From positions 1-64,000 of the forward strand of contig JAYYVF010000085.1 in NCBI GenBank assembly GCA_036343635.1: 64,000 bases of DNA, written 5' to 3'. The notes below the pieces were generated by a model. It was not told the DNA's origin and made no database searches. It saw only the letters and a list, made by a program, of their open reading frames with translations. Position numbers and translations under genes: made by a program. Of the stretch, positions 16,483 through 24,519 are shown piece by piece (the stretch's first letter is position 1; the number at the start of each line of letters is the position of its first letter). This DNA comes from GCA-2693325 sp036343635 (lineage in GTDB: Bacteria > Latescibacterota > UBA2968 > UBA8231).

Positions 16483-18261
16483 TTAAAACAGTCCCCACCG
16501 AGCGTCTATATACCAACCACGTTTTAGGCTGTTCAGGTAACTATTCTCCATGCCAAAATCAAATTCTAAATGAGAATTGGTGACAGATCCTTCTCGCCAT
16601 ATTTTTTGATAACCAGACTCTACCATCAAAATAGGCAAGGGATTCCAACTACCACTAAAAGTTAGAGCCGTCCATTTCTGCCGCTTCCCGGAAAGCCACT
16701 CTTTGCTATCTCGATCGTCACCAGGTCGCCAACCGTGGTTAAGGCTGCCGCCAACATTGCGAACAATTCCTTCCTCATCGATGAAATTAGCTCCGTGACG
16801 TATACGTTCAACACCAAGTTCAAATGTGATAAAATGGGGGAATCTCCGCCGCAAAGTCCCCCCATATTTCTCGCTATTGGGCGGGAGATTATATCCAAGC
16901 GGCGAATCAAAATGCCGATACGTGTTTATAGGAAATTTGTGAGTATAAATCCATGGCTCAATGCGCACATACTCAAGGTGTAAATCACCATCTTTGAAAC
17001 CAGGAGGGTCAACCCTGTGAGCACCAAGGTGTATCGAAAATTTGTTAGCGTAATCATTGGAAAAGATCTTTGCCTTTTTAAGGTCATCAATAAAATACGA
17101 AGCATAAAAACGAGTATCTGACATAGGCCGTAAATCAACATCTATCCCCATAATCACGTTATCCTTGTCCCCCAGGTGGCTTTGCGCAGCCCAGTAAAAC
17201 ATAAATGGGTTTAGATATGTCGGTTCAATACTCCGGTCACCATAAATTACCAATTCATGAAAACCCAAATCTAGCCATGGCGTTAACGAGATTTCCAGGC
17301 GATGACCGGACAGATATTTTTGGCGTTCAAGGATCCGAGATTGCCCATTTGTTACGTAAGACTCCTCTGACGCAATATCTCCACATATCGGCGAATCTCT
17401 CCTTGCTGGACATGGCCGAAGCGCTCCAGTCAAACTTACAAGATTTAATTTTCCTATCTTTGAACGCATCCGCAACATCGTAAAAGATGGCGCATTATGG
17501 CTAAGACCCAGATTGTCTCTGGGGCCTGGTCCCCACATGGCCTCGTCTTTACCAAACAGGAGGTCGACACCTAAAAGTGAAAATACTGCATACCCCGTTG
17601 CTTCATGATAATCAGCAACCTCTCCTTTTAACTGAGGTATCTCTAACGGACGCTGGAACACACGATAGCGCCATGTATAATCTCTTGTTCCCTGTTCGCG
17701 CGTCTGCAGGAAGCTTGCTCGAAAACCCACCACATCACCCAATTCCCCTCTGATTTTCGCCCCGGAACCATTGCGAAAAATCTCTTCGTTAGCCCTCTCA
17801 TCCGTACCATCAAAAATATTGGCTCTTGACCGTGCAAGAAGGTCAACCCACAAAGCTCCTTCCTCGGCATCATATCTATAAAGGCTCTGACCGAGACGTA
17901 ACCGATTTGTCCTAGTATTACTTTCCATTTCACCAAGTTCAACAGCAAATTCGGCTTCGAAGCGCTTAAGACGAGCCACATCTATGGTACTAATGCCTAT
18001 TTTTTTCCCATCTACGCCATTGCGAATTTCGATCAAAATGTCCGCAATGTGCTTGCGCGAATAAGGACGAATACCGTGAACCAAATTCGAAAGGAATCCT
18101 CTAGCCTCAAACCTCTCGACAAAATCATATACATTATGATTTATCGGTACATTAACGGTTGGATGTGCAACGACCTTTTCTACAGGAAAAACCAATATTT
18201 GTAACACCATGAAACTTGACAGTATCTGTATGCTCACATAGCTTTTATTGTTCTTCTTCAT
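16483..18261 (-). CDS. Capsule assembly Wzi-like outer-membrane protein
   Basis: This 592-residue protein begins with a basic N-terminus and a Sec signal peptide (about 1-32, ending near VEKVVAHP). It has the Wzi-family opening: VYDFVERFEARG, then YSRKHIADILIEI, then FAVELGE, and LLFGKDEAMWGPGPRDNL in the barrel region. Alternating strands fill the C-terminal two thirds, as expected for an 18-strand Wzi barrel that holds capsule at the outer membrane, though family members here often have unknown ligands. It sits directly before two GT2 genes and a radical SAM gene. It is divergent from enolase with only 33 bases between the starts. Confidence 0.82.
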   Translation of the reverse strand: MKKNNKSYVSIQILSSFMVLQILVFPVEKVVAHPTVNVPINHNVYDFVERFEARGFLSNLVHGIRPYSRKHIADILIEIRNGVDGKKIGISTIDVARLKRFEAEFAVELGEMESNTRTNRLRLGQSLYRYDAEEGALWVDLLARSRANIFDGTDERANEEIFRNGSGAKIRGELGDVVGFRASFLQTREQGTRDYTWRYRVFQRPLEIPQLKGEVADYHEATGYAVFSLLGVDLLFGKDEAMWGPGPRDNLGLSHNAPSFTMLRMRSKIGKLNLVSLTGALRPCPARRDSPICGDIASEESYVTNGQSRILERQKYLSGHRLEISLTPWLDLGFHELVIYGDRSIEPTYLNPFMFYWAAQSHLGDKDNVIMGIDVDLRPMSDTRFYASYFIDDLKKAKIFSNDYANKFSIHLGAHRVDPPGFKDGDLHLEYVRIEPWIYTHKFPINTYRHFDSPLGYNLPPNSEKYGGTLRRRFPHFITFELGVERIRHGANFIDEEGIVRNVGGSLNHGWRPGDDRDSKEWLSGKRQKWTALTFSGSWNPLPILMVESGYQKIWREGSVTNSHLEFDFGMENSYLNSLKRGWYIDARWGLF

Positions 18262-18294
18262 TAGAACAGAACCCCTGCAGAAAGTTTTTTAATT

Positions 18295-19581
18295 ATGTCC
18301 AAAATCGCTAAAATTTCATCCAGAGAAATCCTTGATTCCCGAGGCAACCCCACCGTAGAAGTCGACGTAATTTTAGATAATCGTGACATGGGTCGGGCCG
18401 CAGTACCTTCTGGAGCATCTACCGGAGAGCATGAAGCTGTTGAACTCCGAGACGGCGAAAAAAATAGATACCTAGGTAAAGGCGTCAAGAAGGCTGTACA
18501 AAATATAGTAAAAGAAATTGCTCCTGCATTAATTGGCTTTGATCCAGCTGACCAGCGACACATAGATGATACCCTGATATCCTTGGATGGTAGCCCCAAC
18601 AAGGGGCGCCTTGGAGCAAATGCCATATTAGGCGTTTCACTCGCTTCGGCGAAGGCGGCAGCTATTACAACAAACCTCCCATTGTATAAATATTTAGGCG
18701 GGAAAGAGGCTAAAACCCTACCCGTGCCAATGATGAATATTCTTAACGGGGGTGCTCATTCGGATAATAACGTAGATCTTCAGGAATTCATGATTATGCC
18801 CGTTGGGGCAGACACCTTCAGTAATGGCCTTCGAATGGGAACGGAAATCTTTCACCATCTTAAATCCGTTTTAAAAAACAAAGGCCTGGCCACTTCCGTA
18901 GGAGACGAAGGCGGGTTCGCTCCGAATTTGGGTTCAAACGATGAAGCTCTTGATGTAATACTCATCGCAATCGAAAATGCTGGATACAAACCCGAAGAAG
19001 ACGTACTACTTTCCCTTGACGCAGCATCCAGCGAGTTGTATGAAGACGGCAAATATACATTTCATTGGTCAGGTGGAGCTGAACGTAATTCTAGAGAAAT
19101 GGTCGCATTTTATTCAGATTTGTGCAGCCGTTATCCAATTATTTCAATTGAAGATGGCCTTGATGAAAATGACTGGGATGGCTGGAGTCTTTTAAGCAAC
19201 GAACTTGGAGCAAAGGTTCAATTAGTAGGTGACGATTTGTTTGTGACTAATACTGATCGACTAGGTAGAGGTATTGAACAAAAGATTGGAAACTCGATAC
19301 TAATTAAAGTCAATCAAATAGGAACGCTAACCGAAACACTCGATGCAATTGAAATGGCAAAAAAAGCCGGGTATACTCCGGTGATTTCGCACCGATCTGG
19401 AGAAACTGAAGATACAACTATTGCCGATATAGCCGTAGCAACGAATGCAGGCCAAATTAAAACAGGGTCGGCTTCAAGATCAGACCGAATTGCTAAATAC
19501 AATCAGTTGTTGCGCATTGAACAAGAGCTAGGTAGTGAGGCTGTCTATCCGAAACGAGGTGCTTTTTTTAACCTAGCCTAA
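18295..19581 (+). CDS. eno: Enolase (phosphopyruvate hydratase)
   Basis: This 428-residue protein is a canonical enolase: SREILDSRGNPTVEVDV at the N-terminus, the substrate loop AVPSGASTGEHEA, SVGDEGGFAPNL with the catalytic Glu, SIEDGLDENDW and VGDDLFVTN for Mg2+, KVNQIGT with the catalytic Lys, and SHRSGETEDTTIADIAVA. It converts 2-phosphoglycerate to phosphoenolpyruvate in glycolysis and is often part of the RNA degradosome. With only 33 bases to the divergent Wzi-like start, its promoter must reach into that gene. Its stop overlaps the convergent membrane-protein gene by 4 bases. Confidence 0.98.
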   Translation: MSKIAKISSREILDSRGNPTVEVDVILDNRDMGRAAVPSGASTGEHEAVELRDGEKNRYLGKGVKKAVQNIVKEIAPALIGFDPADQRHIDDTLISLDGSPNKGRLGANAILGVSLASAKAAAITTNLPLYKYLGGKEAKTLPVPMMNILNGGAHSDNNVDLQEFMIMPVGADTFSNGLRMGTEIFHHLKSVLKNKGLATSVGDEGGFAPNLGSNDEALDVILIAIENAGYKPEEDVLLSLDAASSELYEDGKYTFHWSGGAERNSREMVAFYSDLCSRYPIISIEDGLDENDWDGWSLLSNELGAKVQLVGDDLFVTNTDRLGRGIEQKIGNSILIKVNQIGTLTETLDAIEMAKKAGYTPVISHRSGETEDTTIADIAVATNAGQIKTGSASRSDRIAKYNQLLRIEQELGSEAVYPKRGAFFNLA

Positions 19582-20792
19582 AGTTTTTGGTTTGATTTAG
19601 AATATTCTGATAAATCCAAAAGTTTCCCAAACAATCTTTCTCCGCCATTCAGCCAAATAAGACGGACCAATATCCAGGCCATCAAAGCACCGGCGCTACC
19701 ACCTTGGTTTCCAATCAGAAACATTGAAAAGAAGCCCAAAATTCCAAATATATTCAAGTCAAATCCTGAATCATCTGTTCCGACCTTGTGGGGTGTCCTC
19801 TTGTGAAGAAACAGAATACCAACCGTGAGATGAAATGCAAAAATTGCTAAAGACCAAATGCCCAGCTTAAAATCTATATTATCCAAAGCTGACTGTGTAC
19901 CTATTATCAGGCCACAAACAAAGAAAACGCAGCGGTTCAACATCTGATCCCCTTGCCCAAAGATCAATAGAATTTCCCTTCTTTCTATCGTAGTATTTAT
20001 AAACCAAATTCCACCGACAAAACCGATCCAAATAGGGTCAAGTCCTACAGAAAAACCAATACCTACAACAACCATCAGCCCCGCAGAGACAACATAAGCC
20101 ATATATTTCCGGGACAAACCTCGAGTAACTAAGTCAAGAAGTAAACCTAATACGCACCCCATACCCAAGCTCAACATCGCAAACTCAATACGACTATCGA
20201 AAATTAAAGGAGCAGCAAAAGGCTGTGCGAATGAAATCGAAACTATTTCTTTCTGATTTAATCCAGCCACGCCAAGGGCTATCACACCTAACATCATTGC
20301 CCCGGAGGGCATCCACGAGTCGTGACGAACTATTCGAACATGACGATCAGAAATTCGTTGAGGAGGCCAACAAAATGCCACCGTTGCAAAAAGTGTTACT
20401 GACGCCCAGAACGAGATAGAATAGGATTCAGGGATTACTATCTGTGTCACAAACACAGCGATCATCATACCAAGCATTATAAGAAATTCTATCCCTGCTT
20501 TACGCCAGTCAAAATAACGAACAAGACGCATATCAAGCGTCGCCCCAATCATTGCTGCAAACCAAGCAATGAGAATTAAGGCCGACAGCGACACGCCTTG
20601 AAGAACTAGTTGGCTAAGAGAGGAAGGACTGCAATAACCTATAAGATAACCGACCAAAATGTGATGTAGATAAAATCGTCTTAGAAACTCAACAAATGGA
20701 TTTCCGCGCAATCGTGATATTATGAAATATATCACAAGTCCCACAAACGACGCACAAAGAAACAACCATGATGAAAATTTAGTCCATTCCAA
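19578..20792 (-). CDS. Multi-spanning membrane protein, cation/proton antiporter-like
   Basis: This 404-residue protein is highly hydrophobic, with about 11-13 membrane helices. Features such as LIAWFAAMIGATLDMRLV, the ISRLRGNPFVEFLRRF start and GLLLDLVTRGLSRKYMAYVVSAGLMVVVGIGFSVGL recall CPA-type sodium/proton or Kef-like antiporters. I do not see a diagnostic ND/DD ion-binding pair beyond doubt. The start is TTG at 20792. It has no co-directional partner within 79 bases other than ssb upstream, and it converges on enolase. The function is a fold-level guess; a non-transport membrane role is possible. Confidence 0.55.
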   Translation of the reverse strand: MEWTKFSSWLFLCASFVGLVIYFIISRLRGNPFVEFLRRFYLHHILVGYLIGYCSPSSLSQLVLQGVSLSALILIAWFAAMIGATLDMRLVRYFDWRKAGIEFLIMLGMMIAVFVTQIVIPESYSISFWASVTLFATVAFCWPPQRISDRHVRIVRHDSWMPSGAMMLGVIALGVAGLNQKEIVSISFAQPFAAPLIFDSRIEFAMLSLGMGCVLGLLLDLVTRGLSRKYMAYVVSAGLMVVVGIGFSVGLDPIWIGFVGGIWFINTTIERREILLIFGQGDQMLNRCVFFVCGLIIGTQSALDNIDFKLGIWSLAIFAFHLTVGILFLHKRTPHKVGTDDSGFDLNIFGILGFFSMFLIGNQGGSAGALMAWILVRLIWLNGGERLFGKLLDLSEYSKSNQKL

Positions 20793-20871
20793 TGTTTACC
20801 CTATAAATCTCCAAACATTACGAAGCAAACCTTAAACACCAATTTAATAATAAATTTCGCTTAAAATCACC

Positions 20872-21309
20872 CTAAAATGGCAAATCATCATCGTCTTCTC
20901 CAGAATTGAACGGCGGAGGTGTCGGTCCAGGATCGCCGTTGCCCATTCCAGAATTACCGCCACCAGACCCTTCGCGACGGTCAAGAAACTGAATATTATT
21001 CCCACGAATTTCAGTTTTATAGCGCTTTTGTCCCGACGACTCATCATCCCACGAACGAGTTTGTAAGCTACCCTCTATGTAAACCTTACTTCCCTTTTTC
21101 AAATACTCCTTAACAAGTTCAGCCGTCCTATTCCAGACCACAATATTATGCCACTCCGTTTGCTCTCTCTGCTCACCTGTGGTTTTGTCTTTCCAATTTT
21201 CAGAAGTAGCAACAGAAAAATTAGCCACCGCAGCCCCACTAGGTGTATACCGCACCTCAGGATCCTGCCCTAAATTACCAACTATTATTACCTTGTTCAC
21301 CCCAGCCAT
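20872..21309 (-). CDS. ssb: Single-stranded DNA-binding protein
   Basis: From the ATG at 21309 this is a 145-residue SSB. It has an OB fold starting AGVNKVIIVGNLGQDPEVRY and containing SVATSENWKDK and EWHNIVVWNRTAELVKEYLKKGSKVYIEG, then a Gly/Pro-rich tail, and the acidic C-terminal tip DDDDLPF that binds partner proteins. The start is fixed by AGGAGAG at 21315-21321, six bases from the ATG. An upstream in-frame start would add 25 residues unlike SSB. It coats single-stranded DNA in replication and repair. A promoter lies at 21356-21384. No rpsF or rpsR flanks it, unlike the common ssb location. Confidence 0.97.
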   Translation of the reverse strand: MAGVNKVIIVGNLGQDPEVRYTPSGAAVANFSVATSENWKDKTTGEQREQTEWHNIVVWNRTAELVKEYLKKGSKVYIEGSLQTRSWDDESSGQKRYKTEIRGNNIQFLDRREGSGGGNSGMGNGDPGPTPPPFNSGEDDDDLPF

Positions 21310-21355
21310 AGTAACTCTCCTTTGATATAAAATCCTTTTAGCTAACCCATTCGTT

Positions 21356-21384
21356 ATGGTACGTTCCATATAAACCAGCGTCAA
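21356..21384 (-). promoter_or_regulatory. Likely ssb promoter
   Basis: On the - strand TTGACG (21379-21384) and TACCAT (21356-21361) are 17 bases apart, about 47 bases upstream of the ssb ATG. The -35 match is strong and the -10 match moderate (4 of 6). Confidence 0.5.
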
Positions 21385-21472
21385 CCCTTTAGACCATCAG
21401 TTTAGTACTTTCTCGCGCGAATCAAGAATTTAGTTCGATAAAATCAAAAAATAATCCAACTTATAAAAGCAC

Positions 21473-21502
21473 TTGACTTTTTTCGGACATTGTAATTATC
21501 AT
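21473..21502 (+). promoter_or_regulatory. Likely ftsA promoter in the ssb-ftsA gap
   Basis: TTGACT (21473-21478) and TATCAT (21497-21502) are 18 bases apart on the + strand, giving a start near 21509 and a leader of about 210 bases before the ftsA ATG at 21720. A C7 tract lies at about 21541-21547. A second, weaker pair begins with TTGGAC near 21613. The rest of the 410-base gap 21310-21719 shows no gene. Confidence 0.55.
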
Positions 21503-21719
21503 TGAGAATAGCGACTGGTGATAACGATAAAAGTGCTACTCCCCCCCTATCTTTTGCACTTGATCAACAGATGCCCCCACTGCTGTTCTAACTCCTTTTG
21601 GCTTGTCCTCTGTTGGACGGCCAATTTTTTAGTTCTGTATCTAAAAGGCATTGCGTGATCGACACACAGACAGAACTAAGATTGAGCAAAATATTAACTA
21701 TGGAACAACGGATAATCTT

Positions 21720-22946
21720 ATGACGGAATCTCCCATAGTAGTCTTAGACGTTGGTAACTCAAAAACACTTTGTATGGTCGGAGAAGTTATTGGCGACCAG
21801 ATAAAATTACTCGGAATGGGTGAATGTCTTTGTTCAGGAAAGAAACGTAGCACAATCACCGACATGACAAAGGTGGTTCAGTCTATCCGAACCGCTGTAG
21901 ATCAAGCAGAAAGAACCGCTGGGCTAAAAATTACAGGGGCATACGTTGGAATGTCTGGTGAAGGAGTTTCCACTGAAAATCACAGAAGTACGGTAGCCAT
22001 TATTGGCGAATCAAATCCAATTGATGAAGATGATATAGCTCGCGCATTAACTGCATCAGATCCGGAACTTTCAACAAACTCAACCACAATTATGCACCGG
22101 ATAAAACAAAACTACGCTGTCGATGGAGAATCAGTAGAAAATCCGCTATGGCTTCACGGGAATCGTTTGACCATTGAAACTATGACCATAGGCGTTTCGG
22201 ACCACGCAAGCACAACACTCGAGAGAGCTTGCCAAAGTGCCAACTTAGAAATTGCCGGCTTTCTACACGAAACATTAGCTGCCGCTGAAACAACGCTTTC
22301 ATTCGATGAGAGGGCCATGGGTGTTGGTTTATTGGATTTAGGAGCAGGTAGCTCAAAACTAGCTCTTTTTTCTGGGCCAATCCGTCATCTCGCAGAGATC
22401 CCACTTGGAGCCATAGATTTGACAAAAGATTTATCCACGATAATCCAAGTTTCTCCCAGCGAAGCAGAGCGACTAAAATTGGAATTAGGGCTGAATACTA
22501 AGAGCCAATCAGTGGAACAATTTGTAGAGTTTAATACAACAGCTGGGAGAAAAAATAAAATACCAGCCGAACAGATTAGCGAAATCATTGAAGCTCGCCA
22601 ACGAGAAATATTTGAGCTTATCCGTGAGGCAATTGATTCAAGCCCACAAAAAACTCTACTACCTGCCGGCCTGGTATTAACCGGCGGTGGAGCAATGCTA
22701 AAAAATGTGACCGAACTTGCTGAAGAGGTCTTAGACGTGCCGGTTCGTATTGGAGCGCCACAGGGTGTTGTTGCTGCTCCACAATCAGTCCACGAAACCT
22801 CTTTCGCTGTGGGACTTGGTATGTTACGATACGCCCATGGGAGCAATGAAGAATTAGTGGGCTCTGAGCATGTCCAAGTCCAATCTGGGAACCGAAGGTC
22901 CGGGGGCATATTAGGAAAATTAGGAGGGTTTTTTAATATGTTCTAA
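21720..22946 (+). CDS. ftsA: Cell division protein FtsA-like, solitary
   Basis: The ATG at 21720 gives a 408-residue protein; a TTG at 21651 would add 23 residues without homology. It has the actin-like fold of FtsA: IVVLDVGNSKTLCMV (phosphate 1), the SHS2/1C region (AYVGMSGEGVSTENH), LLDLGAGSSKLALF (phosphate 2) and LVLTGGGAMLKNVTELA (adenosine). A Gly-linked amphipathic C-terminal helix (GGILGKLGGFFNMF) would bind the inner membrane. FtsA tethers FtsZ. There is no ftsZ, ftsQ or mur gene beside it, unlike the usual division cluster. It converges with a small ORF, overlapping by 4 bases. Confidence 0.88.
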   Translation: MTESPIVVLDVGNSKTLCMVGEVIGDQIKLLGMGECLCSGKKRSTITDMTKVVQSIRTAVDQAERTAGLKITGAYVGMSGEGVSTENHRSTVAIIGESNPIDEDDIARALTASDPELSTNSTTIMHRIKQNYAVDGESVENPLWLHGNRLTIETMTIGVSDHASTTLERACQSANLEIAGFLHETLAAAETTLSFDERAMGVGLLDLGAGSSKLALFSGPIRHLAEIPLGAIDLTKDLSTIIQVSPSEAERLKLELGLNTKSQSVEQFVEFNTTAGRKNKIPAEQISEIIEARQREIFELIREAIDSSPQKTLLPAGLVLTGGGAMLKNVTELAEEVLDVPVRIGAPQGVVAAPQSVHETSFAVGLGMLRYAHGSNEELVGSEHVQVQSGNRRSGGILGKLGGFFNMF

Positions 22947-23239
22947 ATGTTGATAATACAATAAGAACCTTGGAATTTTGCTCTTAAATTATAACGATTA
23001 AAATGAGAAGACCTACTCCTTATTCCCCACATCAAATCCAGTGCCTGCTGACCAAGCCCCAATTCTTTTTTTAAACACCCTCCCGAACACACACCACTGT
23101 ATCCACTACTATTTGTATCATCACGTTTCCGGTGGGTCGTATCCTCTTGACTGCGGTAGTACAACCAGATTCCTATTGCAGCAACAAATGGAATTAGCCA
23201 AATGAGTATGATTTGGGCGTTTCTTTGGAATGGCTCCAA
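22943..23239 (-). CDS. Small single-pass membrane protein, unknown
   Basis: This 98-residue ORF opens with MEPFQRNAQIILIWLIPFVAAIGIWLYYR, one clear membrane helix (about 9-28) followed by a short polar, Cys-containing tail (VCSGGCLKK). I do not recognise the family. The hydrophobic N-terminus makes a real gene more likely than chance, but the second half is undistinguished. It overlaps the ftsA stop by 4 bases and the degraded nuclease gene by 10 bases, so it could also be a remnant inside the decayed region. Confidence 0.4.
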   Translation of the reverse strand: MEPFQRNAQIILIWLIPFVAAIGIWLYYRSQEDTTHRKRDDTNSSGYSGVCSGGCLKKELGLGQQALDLMWGIRSRSSHFNRYNLRAKFQGSYCIINI

Positions 23240-23561
23240 ATCTTCACGTCGGGCGATATAAATTGAGATCAGAAGAATTAATAGTAATAACGGGGCCCCT
23301 TTGGGAACCGAACTTGCCTACGATTGGATCTAACAGAGTATCAATTCCTAAGGCCTATTTCAAAGCTTTACTGGACATCACAAAGCCATCGATTGAAGGC
23401 ATCGCTTTTCTGTTGGGAAACAAACCGTCCAAGAAACCACTTAATACGTTTGCCTCTACTATCGATGACTTGGAATCAATTTTTTCGTGAATTTGGAGGA
23501 CCATGTAGAAAACCGAATTGAAAGCTCCGTTAACATGAGTCATTGGGAAAGTATCAAGTAA
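23230..23561 (+). pseudogene. Remnant of a DNA/RNA non-specific endonuclease gene
   Basis: The frame from 23230 to about 23480 encodes LIVITGPLWEPN, IGSNRVSIPKAYFKALLDI, IEGIAFLLGNKPSKKPL and FASTIDDLESI. This is the C-terminal half of DNA/RNA non-specific endonucleases (NUC/EndA type). At the T-run near 23480-23486 the frame shifts: the -1/+2 frame continues GINFFVNLEDHVENRIESS and stops at 23559-23561. At the front, MAPN resembles the catalytic (D)RGHMAPN block but is joined almost directly to the later region, so most of the catalytic domain seems deleted. No signal peptide or full active site remains. I judge it non-functional. Confidence 0.7.
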
Positions 23562-23864
23562 CGCTCTCACGTCACCCACCGTCATAAGTTTGCTTAGATG
23601 CCCTTTATCCCGGCAATATATCGCAGGTTTTAAGCGACCATCTAACAGCCGGATTGTACGGATGACTAAATCCAACGTAATACATAGACTCCATACTACA
23701 TTTATTATACAACGTCGTATTGCCAATTCTGTGAACTACATATAGTTTTGGCATAGTCGCTTTCTCAGATCTGTCCAAAATTTGTCCAAAATGGGCGAAA
23801 AATTAATTTGGAGAGAAAGACAACAGGCAGAAAAGCACTATATATACAGTGTCAAACGGCAATA
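23562..23864. other. Non-coding stretch before tRNA-Thr
   Basis: No convincing gene is seen in these 303 bases. An open frame on the - strand (23355-23726) is mainly antisense to the nuclease remnant and matches nothing I know. The stretch holds the closely spaced TGTCCAAAAT pair (23772-23792). A TATATA/TATACA sequence near 23841-23848 could be the tRNA -10 box; no good -35 box was found. Confidence 0.5.
23772..23792. repeat. Tandem TGTCCAAAAT direct repeat with 11-base period
   Basis: TGTCCAAAAT occurs at 23772-23781 and again at 23783-23792. Further GTCC elements occur on the other side of the tRNA at 24027, 24039, 24049 and 24139, with 10-12 base spacing for the first three. Helical-turn spacing on both sides of a tRNA gene is compatible with integrase arm-type sites, but this is only a pattern. 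Confidence 0.5.
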
Positions 23865-23940
23865 GCCACCCTAGCTCAGATGGTAGAGCAATTCACTCGT
23901 AATGAATAGGTCATCGGTTCAATTCCGATGGGTGGCTCCA
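23865..23940 (+). tRNA. tRNA-Thr (anticodon CGU)
   Basis: 76 bases fold as a complete cloverleaf. The acceptor stem GCCACCC pairs with GGGTGGC. The D arm is GCTC/GAGC with AGATGGTA. The anticodon arm is ATTCA-CTCGTAA-TGAAT with anticodon CGT. The variable loop is AGGTC, and the T arm is ATCGG-TTCAATT-CCGAT. A genomically encoded CCA follows the discriminator T. It decodes ACG threonine codons. Confidence 0.97.
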
Positions 23941-23985
23941 TAAGGTAACTCATTGCATTTTAATGGGTTACCTTATTATTTTAAG
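23941..23985 (+). terminator. Intrinsic terminator of tRNA-Thr
   Basis: TAAGGTAACTCATT (23941-23954) pairs with AATGGGTTACCTTA (23962-23975), a 14-bp stem with one G-T pair and a 7-base loop, followed by a T-rich run. It starts immediately after the CCA end. Confidence 0.9.
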
Positions 23986-24311
23986 GTGTTGGAGTTTGGA
24001 GTATCATCGCGCTTAAACTACAAATAGTCCTATATTTAGTCCGAAACTGTCCTGTTAAAATCAGTATAATCATCGGGTATACCACCGGCTATGACGAACC
24101 TTCTATTCGTCCCCTTCGCACATTTCCACACACGTACTGTCCCTAAATCTATCTTGATCGGCAAGTATTACCGCTTGAATAGTATCCCAACATCAAACCC
24201 TGTTTTAGCCCATCCACATAGTTAACTCTCGAACTAACTTTTCCATTATCGTGATACACTATATCCTCATATATACACAGGATATTTCAGTTTTTCCAAC
24301 GTCGCAAAAAG
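23986..24311. other. Non-coding stretch between tRNA-Thr and its degenerate copy
   Basis: No gene is seen. It contains the spaced GTCC elements at 24027, 24039, 24049 and 24139. It also contains a short inverted repeat ATATCCT/AGGATAT (24261-24267 and 24279-24285) followed by TTTCAGTTTTT, which could be a weak + strand terminator. Confidence 0.5.
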
Positions 24312-24400
24312 GCACTGGTAATAAATAGGTTATGGGTTAATTACTACAGATAATTATATAATGCTACTCGTTGCATTTCAATGGATTACATTTTTTTAAT
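24312..24400 (+). pseudogene. Degenerate copy of the 3' part of tRNA-Thr plus its terminator
   Basis: From ACTGGTAATAAATAGG onwards this stretch aligns, with about one gap, to the anticodon arm, T arm, acceptor end and terminator of tRNA-Thr (ACTCGTAATGAATAGG and onward to about 23985). The best-kept parts are GTAATxAATAGGT and GTTGCATTTxAATGG.TTAC. The middle (T arm/acceptor) is only about 60% identical and no longer folds. It lies in direct orientation about 390 bases downstream. It is either a decayed tandem tRNA or a fossil attachment-site duplication. Confidence 0.7.
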
Positions 24401-24451
24401 CTCCAAATTGATGAAAAAAAATGGGGTGCATATAAAAGTTGCCAGGTTTTG

Positions 24452-24485
24452 TTGGCAGACACCCCCCCTACTCCGTATATATAAT
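24452..24485 (+). promoter_or_regulatory. Likely promoter of the beta-propeller lipoprotein gene
   Basis: TTGGCA (24452-24457) lies 18 bases before TATATA (24476-24481), which overlaps a TATAAT at 24480-24485. The transcript would start about 30 bases before the TTG start codon at 24520. The spacer contains a C7 tract. Confidence 0.5.
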
Positions 24486-24519
24486 GTAGTCAATTAGTAA
24501 AAAAACAAGGACAACGACT

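Noticed and set aside
21651..21719. Longer N-terminus for ftsA
   Set aside because: It would need a TTG start and adds 23 residues without FtsA similarity; the ATG at 21720 starts at the conserved first strand.
23355..23726. 123-residue open frame on the - strand
   Set aside because: It runs antisense to the nuclease remnant over much of its length and shows no recognisable motif; the nuclease reading explains the sequence better.
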